Below are positions 56,201 to 64,000 of a stretch of DNA of 64,000 bases, piece after piece. Positions within the stretch are counted from its first letter, which is position 1. Each line of letters opens with the position of its first letter. The translations under genes were made by a program, and so were the position numbers. The notes beneath the pieces were generated by a model that worked only from the letters and a program-made list of their open reading frames with translations, was not told the origin of the DNA and made no database searches. Source of the DNA: Porites lobata (taxonomy: Eukaryota > Cnidaria > Anthozoa > Scleractinia > Poritidae); the NCBI GenBank assembly GCA_942486035.1, contig CALNXK010000034.1, positions 3,286,501-3,350,500 of the forward strand. The letters are read 5' to 3'.

Positions 56201-59200
56201 GACTTCTTAACAAAAATTGGCGTAAAAGACAACCCAAATTGTTCTTTTTGTAATAATGAACCGGAGAAACTTCTTCATCTTTTTTGGTCTTGTCCTAAAG
56301 TGGCCTTTTTCTGGCATAGTTTATCTCTTAAGCTGACTTTGCTCCACATTACACCGGAACATTACACATTAGATATATTTGTTGTACTCAAGTGGTCTAA
56401 AGCCGGATTCTTCAAAAAACTGCCAGCAAATTACCGGTAATTTCCTTTTCCTTCTAGCCAGAAATTACATCTGGATTAGCAAAAGAAGGGAAACCTCGCC
56501 AAAGATAGCAGGCTTCCTGCAATACCTCAAATCATTCTACCACATAGAGACCACTGCAGGTCCCATTTTACCGAAAAAATGGGAAAATGTGAGCTCCTTA
56601 TTTCAGTAAGCCTTTGATTTTGTATACATTTGTATATCTCGATCCTCTGCTCATTTTCTCCAGCATTAACCTGGTGTATCTTTTGCTTCACAATCGCTGC
56701 CTCTTTAAGACACTTAAGATATAAGTGCGTTTACCGTTTACTGCTTGTAAATAGTGCATTGTAGTGTGAGTAGTGAGTAGGTAAGTGTTGTAAGTACTGA
56801 GTATTGTAAGTCTTTACATTGTAAACAGAGTTAGTACCTTAGTCTATTGTATTCTAAATATTGTATTGTAAGTATTGTAAGTATCGTAGTGTTTGTAAGT
56901 ATTTTTGATTGTTGATTGATTGAATAAATGTTATTAAAAATAAAAATAAAATTTAAAAAAAAAAAGTTTCTCATTCTTTGCTGTGTAGAACCACATGGAA
57001 ATGCCAGGCTATTACTCAATTATCTACCAGGAATAAACTTTTTCATGTATGGTAGCTTATCCTTGTACTAAGAATGGAGGCATATAAGTCCTTAAAAAAA
57101 GTTAACAAAAATCTCTTATTTTCTTTACTGTACCCATAGGTTCTATTTGAACTTTGTCCAACGCATGATACTGCAGCTGTCAGTGCAAATGATGATCACC
57201 ATCTCATGATAATTAATGTCAGTCCTATGGAATATGGACATTCTCTGTTGGTTCCAAGTGTAAACTCCTGTCTTCCACAGGTACCTGTAAAGTGTCTTTG
57301 GTACTTTCAGCTTTGATTTTGGCTTTACTGAGAAAAACGTCTTTAACCACCTATGACCAGGTTCAAACCCCGGCATTGATGCAATATGTTGTTCAAGTTT
57401 GTTGTTAGTTCTCTCTTCTTTCATTCAGGAGGTTTTTCTCCAGGTTCTTTGGTTATCCCTCTCCTTAAAAATCAACATGCACTTCCAAATGTTTGCGATT
57501 CAGTCAATTTGGAACACACAGACGTATTTAAACGAGTTCTTAAGAACTAAACTACTAAAAGTGAAAAAAAAAAAAAAAAGAAATGAAAAACTCTCCGTGC
57601 AATTTTCTACCCGTAATTGAGCTACCAAAACCAAAAACCTTGAGGCATTATTGTCACTTGGGTCTTATCCAGTAATGTACAAAAATGCGGTAAAGCTCTC
57701 CCTACCCCCCTCCTCCCCACGCAATTGAACTCTTCTTTTAGTTAAGAAACCTTACTGATCTTTCTTGGGAAACCTAGGGACACAGGATTCATTCAACCAA
57801 CAGCTAAATGCATTAAACATGTTAATATGTTAAGTGCTTCAAGGACAATAAAATTAATTATTATCAGATCATTAGCTTTTTTATTAGAGAGTTTTACCAT
57901 TTAACTTAGATAATCTCTGGTTTGCATACATGTCAGTGTGCAGCTTTGTACATGCTGAATATTAGGATGGGAAAGGTGGCAAATTCTGTGGACTTACCAG
58001 TATCATCTTGTCACTTATTGCTGTATGTTTGTAATAAACTGCTAGGTTCTTACTGAAGAAGCAATATTACTTGGGCTGGAGACGTCTATGTTAAGTAACC
58101 ACAGGTAAACTAAAATAGCAATAACTTATTATGATCATTACATGAGATCAAAACATTGTGAAGTTTGTGAAGATTTCCTTTTAACACAGATTTTCTTAAC
58201 AGAAATTGTGGAAGAAAAGCAAAGGACTTAATGACATTCATGTCCCCTTAATACAGGTGATCCGCTTAACACGCGTTTCTCCTTTTTTTTTTCTGTAGAG
58301 GATTCCGTTTGGGTTTTAACAGCCTGTGTGCTTACTGTTCCGTGAATCATTTACATTTCCATGTGTGGTACAATAAACATCCATCTTATCTTGAGACAGT
58401 GGTGAGTTCATTAGACAACCTTGCCGCATTTTATTCGGCTTCCATGCTTTCTTTTTGTCGTACTGTGGAAGTAAACATTTAACATAGGGAAATAATTATG
58501 ACCGAGATGAGCTATAATTTATGCCAGTTAGTTTAAGGACCTTTCATTCTTCATTCCCATTCCATCCCCTGCACGCATTAACATGGCAAAAAGTCCAACC
58601 TCTGAAATATTTGCTGGCGTTCTGTGAAGAAAAGTGCCCATGGGTTAAGATATGTCTTTTTGAGTGGGAGCACCAGAGAGAATTCTTTGTTTTTGTAATA
58701 TTGGTGGAGGCTTTTGAGCTACATATAGGAGGCTAGATTCAACCCACGTTCCGAGATTCTCTCCATTGTCTTCAGGAGACTGGGGATAATAAATTATAAG
58801 TAATATCCCTCCACAAAGTGGGCATGCGTGCCTTCACCGCCCCGCCCCACCCCACCCCCCTTAATTCTCCCCGCTGTTTGTTTGCCTTTTCAGTACGCCG
58901 GCATTAATTACGAGGTTTTGTCTCTCACTGATGAATTGTTGTAGGACGTTTTTCCTGTTTGTGAAGACCTATTTGAAGTTAGAGATTATGCAACGACTAT
59001 GTTCGTCTTCGAGTTAGGACCTCACACTAATCCTAGTTTACTAGCGAGGTAAGGAGCGAAAAGTTGTAATAACTCATTACACAGTTTAATAGCATCCCCT
59101 GATCGTATTTTCTGTTAGTTAAGAAAAAGAGGAGGAAATAAAACTTTCATGTATGTACAGTTTCAGCTACAGTTTTTACCCTATAGCGGCTACTCCAAAA

Positions 59201-61056
59201 GGGACTGGAATCTAATCCCCTCTACGATTAGAGCAGAAAGTTGATTGTAATTACCTTAGCTATAATTCCAAAGTTTATCTTTTATTACTTTTTTTCTTCT
59301 TCTTCTTGTTTTATTATTTTTTTTTTACTCTCTTTTCCACGCGAAACGGAAAGCGTTAAAATAGAAGTTCTACATGTATATAATGTCACGCCAAAGTACT
59401 GAGGCAAACGCACGTCGCACGCCTGGTTTGGGCTGCTTTTACTGTTGTTTGATAGTGGTATTTTTAACCAGTTACATTAAAAACACTGCTGTTCGTATTT
59501 TAAACATTACATAATTAGGTTCAATCAAACGCGAAAGAAATAAAAGTAAAAATTGAAATGCTTGCACAAATATGATGGAATAAAAGCTATTTATAACATA
59601 CTGTATGTATGATATGCAATTTATTATGTACATGTTTAAATCTCAGATGTATACATAAGAACCTTCAAGGCCGAGGTGTCGAAATGTAAAGTCTCTGAAA
59701 GTGCCGATTTCACCGAGCATGTTAGCAAACGTGTTGTCCTAGCGTTCCACAAAATCACACCCTTGCAAACTTCTAAATTCCTGCCACAATTAGTACAAAA
59801 CCACGCAACCGTTAGAAAAATGAACGATCTAACTGACCGCACCGCCTGTTAATCTCGGCCGCCGTTTTATTCACAGAAAAATAAACCAAGTATCGTCTTA
59901 TTTTATACAAAACGAGGTCGCACATACTTGTCTTATTATGCGTGGAGAAGCTTGTACCTCAAAAGCGCTGATAAATGGGTATGTTAACAAGGAACGTAAG
60001 CAACAGTCTGTCCTCAGAGTCTTCCTCTGGCCTCGAAATGCTGTGACTGGTGAGTAGTACAAAGACTGTCATAAATAGTCTGCGAGCAGGGTCACTTTGG
60101 CGAGTTCGGTGGAAATTTTGGCGTCAAACGCCCATCGCGCGAGGTGATGGCGGCTGCTCGCAGGCTAATTCATAAACAATTTTTTCTTCTTCTTTTATTA
60201 GCTAAGTTCAATATCCTTACTGGAAAGTACGATTTTAGGTTTTTCCCTCCATATGGCTCGGACCTTCGAGCATTCGTTTTGCTCTGATTTACACTAGAAT
60301 GAGCACGTATTGATTATGTCTTTCTTTCCGCAGAACCGGAAAACTGTGATTAAATAGCACAGTTTCTCTTAAGTTCTCCTTAAGATTCATTTTTTTACAA
60401 ATCACTTTTTCTTTAGTAAAGATCTCTTGCTAGAATATCTGAAACCGTCTCGTGCCATAGTAACAATAGTACATACTGTTGCAGACACATTGAAGAACTT
60501 AGTATCTTTATGGAACCAGCTATGCAGGCTAACTCTGCTATGTAATTGTATTGACAGGTTCCGAGGTGAAGAGCTCGTATGCGGAATCAGACGAACGACC
60601 TATGGCTGTCTGTGAATTAGGTGGCTTTGTAGCAGTTGAAAGTGAGAATCCGCTTTTATAAGTTGCTTTCTTTTCGGCTGAATGTCATAAGTTTTTCGCC
60701 CCACGTAAGGGAATGCAAGACTCTGGATTCGATGTACTGGATCCCGGATGCTAATCGTTAGTGGAATTCCGGATTCCTCTGAGCCCAGGATTCCGGATTT
60801 CACGGCAACAATTTGCTGGATTCCAGATTTCACAAGCAAAAATTTCCCGCATTCACTTACGTGAGGCGAAGTTCTGCTTAACGATGACAATTCTTTTCTT
60901 TTCTTTTATTTGTTGTTTTTTTTTGCTCTTTCAGCGAGAGAGACATTTAATTCGTTCAGCGAGGAGAAATTTTGTGAATACATGAAACGAGCTACGCTAC
61001 GTGGAGAAGAGTTTGCCAAGCACAGGGAGGCAATAAGAGAATTACTTAGAAATTAA
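53208..61056 (+). CDS. GDPGP1: GDP-D-glucose phosphorylase 1-like, copy B (10 exons, 376 aa)
   Basis: Exons: 53208-53327, 54609-54725, 55326-55433, 57140-57280, 58046-58104, 58299-58401, 58945-59048, 59877-60049, 60558-60641 and 60935-61056. Exon number and every intron phase equal those of copy A, so the two arose by tandem duplication. The HIT signature is VNHLHFHVWY (exon 6). QPFNPEKFNFTKV, INVSPMEYGH and VLRVFLWPRN are conserved. Exon 4 is four codons longer and exon 8 one codon shorter than in A. The first exons (MSSAKRIS against MSADKGAV) and C-termini diverge most. The expected role is cytosolic phosphorolysis of GDP-D-glucose. The ATG at 53208 aligns with copy A; the frame is open upstream to a possible acceptor at about 53168, so a 5' extension cannot be excluded. 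Intron 3 carries a LINE inside a MITE. I see no disabling change. Confidence 0.9.
55461..57012. mobile_element. inverted-repeat element split by the LINE insertion
   Basis: The left part (55461 to about 55552) begins TAGCCTGAGTAGCAAGCATT and continues TTCCATGTGGTTTCAGAGCA. The right part (56966-57012) contains ACCACATGGAAATGCC, the reverse complement of GGCATTTCCATGTGGT. The LINE lies between them, so the older element was interrupted by the retrotransposon. TAGCCTG start resembles the hairpin family but the interior differs. Confidence 0.65.
55553..56965 (+). mobile_element. 5'-truncated LINE (non-LTR retrotransposon) with poly-A-like tail
   Basis: The long frame ending at 56440 encodes the C-terminal part of a reverse-transcriptase polyprotein. 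NPNCSFCNNEPEKLLHLFW, then SCPKV and FFWHSL form the CxxC...H...C zinc-binding module (zf-RVT type) found downstream of the RT domain in L1-like elements. Near 56400 the homologous reading moves to the next frame (GLKPDSSKN, LLARNYIWI, KSFYHIE), so a frameshift has broken it. The 3' end is A-rich (about 56935-56965). The endonuclease and RT core are absent, as is normal after incomplete reverse transcription. The first ~24 residues of the open frame come from the host MITE, not the LINE. Not autonomous. Confidence 0.85.
57335..57581 (+). mobile_element. tRNA-derived SINE with A-tail
   Basis: A B-box-like GGTTCAAACCCCGGC at about 57359 is followed by a body including CTCCAGGTTCTTTGGTTATC, ACTTCCAAATGTTTGCGATT and TTTAAACGAGTTCTTAAGAA, and ends in an A-tract at 57565-57579. 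This order (tRNA-like head, body, A-tail) fits a SINE in intron 4 of GDPGP1 copy B. The A box is weak, and the body reminds me of a repeat seen in coral transcripts, unchecked. Confidence 0.55.
60077..60166. mobile_element. MITE, TAGCCTG family
   Basis: TAGTCTGCGAGCAGGGTCAC and CGGCTGCTCGCAGGCTA are inverted ends. The flanks TCATAAA (left) and TCATAAA (right) form a duplication of at least 7 bp. It sits in intron 8 of GDPGP1 copy B, right after the exon 8 donor. Confidence 0.7.
60704..60860. repeat. GGAATCC-rich dispersed repeat, copy 3
   Basis: GGATTCGATGTACTGGATCC, GTGGAATTCCGGATTCC and CAGGATTCCGGATTTC are variants of the same units as in the copies near 9.6 and 47.0 kb, here largely in reverse orientation. 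It lies in the last intron of GDPGP1 copy B. Confidence 0.65.
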
Positions 61057-61344
61057 ATTAGCTTGTTGCATTTCTCGAACAAATCTGGTAGTGTTGGTGT
61101 AAAAGGACTCTTTCCAGTTGTGGTATTTTTTTGGGGAAAGACTTTGAAGTCTGGTCAGCAACAACGATCGAACTTGCTAGTGCATCCGTGTTCATATCAG
61201 GGATAACCATCTACTGGGTTTTCTAATAATCACTGTTCAACTTAGGTTATCAGTTTTATGCTTTTGTACATTGTGCATGTAGGTCTTATTTAATGAAGTC
61301 CATTTTTAAATTGCATGTTTTACTAGTCACTATTAATCAATTGT

Positions 61345-61388
61345 TAATTAATCAGTCAATCAATCAATCAATCAGTCAATCAGTTGAT
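61345..61388 (+). repeat. (AATC)n-type simple repeat
   Basis: CAATCAATCAATCAATCAGT-type tandem tetramers run for about 40 bp, with interspersed CAGT variants. Confidence 0.8.
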
Positions 61389-62459
61389 TGTTTGTATGCG
61401 TCCCAAAGTCCAAGGAGAGCCCGTGTTACTACGTTTAAATTTCAACCAGTTCCTTATCCTTTCAACAGAACTACAAACATGTCCTCTTCATTACCGTTTG
61501 AAATGAAACGTGAAACATTTCGTCTTTAATGAAGGTACCAGTCGCACTGGCCCCCTTGTGCTGATTTCCTCTTCTCTGCCTGTTTCACCACCACAAACGA
61601 TAACAAGAGACTCTGCTCGCGGGCTACATTTAAAACGTACTGGTTTGGTGAAAGGAAGTGGGCGATTTATTAACGACAATAATATTGATATGTGTTGGAA
61701 ATAACAAATTAACCTGTACATCACAAAGTTCTTTACAGAATGGTCGGACTAAAGTAAAGATAAAGGAAGGAGAGAAAATTAGATTGATTTACTTGCACTT
61801 AAATGAGAACTAGAGATTGAAAGTTGGCTTTGGCGACTAGCCAAGCTTATGCAGCTACAATAGCTATGGGGTCAATGACGGTTGATGTCACGTGTTTCTC
61901 TTTGAGTTCTCTTATACACGGTACATTCCTATTCGTAAAGGTTTACATTGGAGCGTGAGGGGAAAGTTCCAAAATGGATCCCGCAGCCTTACTGAGTATA
62001 ATTTGTTGGTCAGTAATATAAAGAGTCTCCCCGGTCGACAGTTTAATCGATAATTTGAAAAAATAGGCCAGAGTGAGAGAAGGGGCCAGTGATGAAAGAT
62101 GAAGATCTAGAATACCTCCTTAAAAACAACAACAACAACAACAACACTGCTTCATTTACCAAGAAATTCAAATCCTGATTGAGCAGTCCCTAAATATCGA
62201 AACAAGCCCTGAACTAGAAGGTTAAAACGACGAGGAAGTTCCGTTTGACAGCCTGCAATAGACCCGCTCCAGCAAGCTTCTCTCAACACTGCTGTCACGT
62301 GTAAGAGTGATTAACGCACTTAACTCCCAATTAATCCTCTCTGGGGGTTAATGCAAAAACATTTAATCCCGACTTTTCTCTCAAGGGTGCCGGCAAAGTT
62401 CTAGAAAGTTCTGATTCTATTAATACGTTTACCATGCGTGCCCAGAGAAGCACTATTTT

Positions 62460-62670
62460 TACCCTTTCACTGCCAAATGTAGCCAAAGGCAAAGTTCGAC
62501 CAGATTTCCAAATTTCATTTTGTAAAATTTTGAAAAACAAATAGCACCATGTGTAAGTACAGGCAGAGAGCTTTCATTTGAATGGTCACATCATAGGATT
62601 TCGTCCACAGACTCAAAAGTTAGAGTCACCTTACAAAACTCCATCAAACACTCTGGCAGTGAAAGGGTTA
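62460..62670. mobile_element. MITE, TAACCCTTTCACTGCC family, copy 2
   Basis: Left end TACCCTTTCACTGCCAAATG and right end CTCTGGCAGTGAAAGGGTTA are inverted. The interior TTTCATTTGAATGGTCACAT and AGGATTTCGTCCACAGAC matches the reverse complement of the copy at 18975-19185. Confidence 0.8.
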
Positions 62671-64000
62671 AAGCTCTCCTCGACCTCGAGGACTTGCCAT
62701 GTCAAGACTGCCCAAAATAACATTTAATCTACCTTCTCTTCTTCCGACGACATGATATCTCTATCTCATGACGTTTTCGTATTTAAACGTTAAGGCGAGT
62801 GTATACTAGACTGCTTGCAGTCCGCCTTTTCTCTTAAAATCCTTCTAGTTCTTATCTCATCCAGCGCGATTCCAAGCCACGACGTTATGTATTACAGAGA
62901 CGAGACGAGAAAATTTTTTCTTCTCGGGTTTACGCCCTCGTTTCTCGCGGCTCGCGGCTTTGCCGCTCGCGTGCTTAGGTTTCGCGTGCAGTAACTTTGC
63001 AAAGAAAAATAAGAGACTGCTCGCAGTCTTATTGTATACCCACGTTTCAGACTTTTTTGGCAAACCATTCTGCCTTCAGTTCAAATTTTCCTTTGTGTAT
63101 GACAACCAAAATCCCGCGTGGTAAGTAAGAGGCGATGCTTCATCTAGGCCACACTTTTCCAAAACTTTAAGGTGGTTTAATGAATATCATAAAGAGAACG
63201 TAACAACTTTCGAATAAGCAAATTTTATTTAACACGTTCGATGACTCCCTTCCAATGCAAATGCCAATTTCAACTCAACGCAAACTCCGTCTATTGGTTT
63301 TACTGCAAAAGAAATACTTGTATACTTGCAAGAACATTGTAACGAAACCTAATTTAGACGAATTTTTACGTAAGCGGCTTTTGAACAAAATCGCATTGAA
63401 AATTGTGGCAAACAATATGGAATATGTGTGGCAACTGACAGGGTTTTTTATTATTATCATTATTTTCCAATACTGTTTATTTTTATTGTAATTTGTTTTG
63501 TTACTTACTGACATATTTATTTACTTATTTATTATTTTACTTTCTGCTGTGTATTAATGTTGTCAATTTTTTTCTCAATAATAATAATAAAAAAAATCTA
63601 GGCCACACCCATGAGCGGGGTAAAGTGATCGTTGTGAGTAAGGTACATGAAAAAAATAGCAATCAAAGGCTATTCACTTGTGGAAAATGTTGTACTTAAA
63701 GGGGCACGCGCGTTCACTTCTCTTTTGCGCTCTCTTACGAACTGATAGCAGAACTTTGATTGTACACAGACAGCTCATAAGCGATCTTTTAGTGAAACTG
63801 TGTAAGTGTTAAAGTTCCATCCCTTTTAATGTAGCTGGATTCAAGTTTTGAAAAATCTGCACCATCATAGTAAATTGCTTCAATCTGATGTCTGGTTCTT
63901 TTTTGGCTCTTTACTCACATTCCGGCACACGAACGCCTGTGTTATCCAGTAGCGGATCTTCCATAACTAAGGACTAATAAATACTAATAAGTGGCTCGAT

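Larger units (their letters stand above)
61057..64000. other. region downstream of GDPGP1 copy B; no gene seen
   Basis: I find no supportable exon here. The stretch has an (AATC)n/(AGTC)-type simple repeat at about 61345-61388, an (AAC)n run at about 62124-62146, a MITE at 62460-62670, and AT-rich DNA with a few homopolymer tracts. The 78-codon frame at 63255-63491 ends in an isoleucine/phenylalanine-rich run from low-complexity TTAT repeats and is not credible as a gene. Confidence 0.6.

Noticed and set aside
63255..63491. 78-codon + strand frame
   Set aside because: The C-terminal half is a TTAT-rich low-complexity run; the frame overlaps an open frame on the other strand and has no domain.

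Overview
The window is nuclear DNA of an animal, most likely an anthozoan cnidarian such as a stony coral or a relative. Reasons: AT-rich DNA; short coding exons with standard GT/AG introns whose phases join exactly across exons; metazoan gene families (astacin-MAM, thyroglobulin type-1 plus trypsin, BTB-BACK-Kelch, GDPGP1); and many short inverted-repeat elements and tRNA-derived SINEs. The taxon is an inference. There are no operons, CRISPR arrays or bacterial genes. Exons were assembled by eye from splice sites, phase and homology.

Left part (1-31 kb): two secreted proteases lie tail to tail. A + strand gene (2559-8980, 9 exons, about 446 aa) encodes an astacin zinc metalloprotease with a C-terminal MAM domain. 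A - strand gene (30407-13226, 8 exons, 458 aa) encodes a signal peptide, two thyroglobulin type-1 domains and a complete trypsin-like domain. Its two signal-peptide micro-exons lie about 11.8 kb upstream of the rest, across a long intron with no other recognised gene. The trypsin domain keeps its catalytic triad and all five expected disulfides, but oxyanion-hole Gly193 is replaced by Tyr. Both proteases carry a furin-like basic site where the zymogen would be cut.

Middle (33-49 kb): two phase-compatible exons of an unrecognised small - strand gene (33672 to about 34211) lie head to head with the first of two GDP-D-glucose phosphorylase (GDPGP1-like, HIT superfamily) genes. The spacer is CpG-rich and has a palindromic CRE and a YY1-type motif. 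GDPGP1 copy A (34591-48522, 10 exons, 375 aa) hosts an intronless-CDS BTB-BACK-Kelch gene (44317-42617, - strand, 566 aa) inside its 5.6 kb fifth intron. A decayed fragment of a second BTB copy lies just beyond that gene's 3' end.

Right part (49-64 kb): a repeat island (49.1-52.2 kb) with large inverted repeats separates copy A from GDPGP1 copy B (53208-61056, 10 exons, 376 aa). Copy B has the same ten-exon structure and the same intron phases. Its third intron holds a 5'-truncated LINE inserted into an older inverted-repeat element. After 61.1 kb I see only repeats and low-complexity DNA.

Mobile DNA is the other main theme. Several MITE-like families occur more than once in the window, including one (ends TAGCCTG/CAGGCTA) with five copies, each bounded by recognisable direct repeats of about 9-13 bp.
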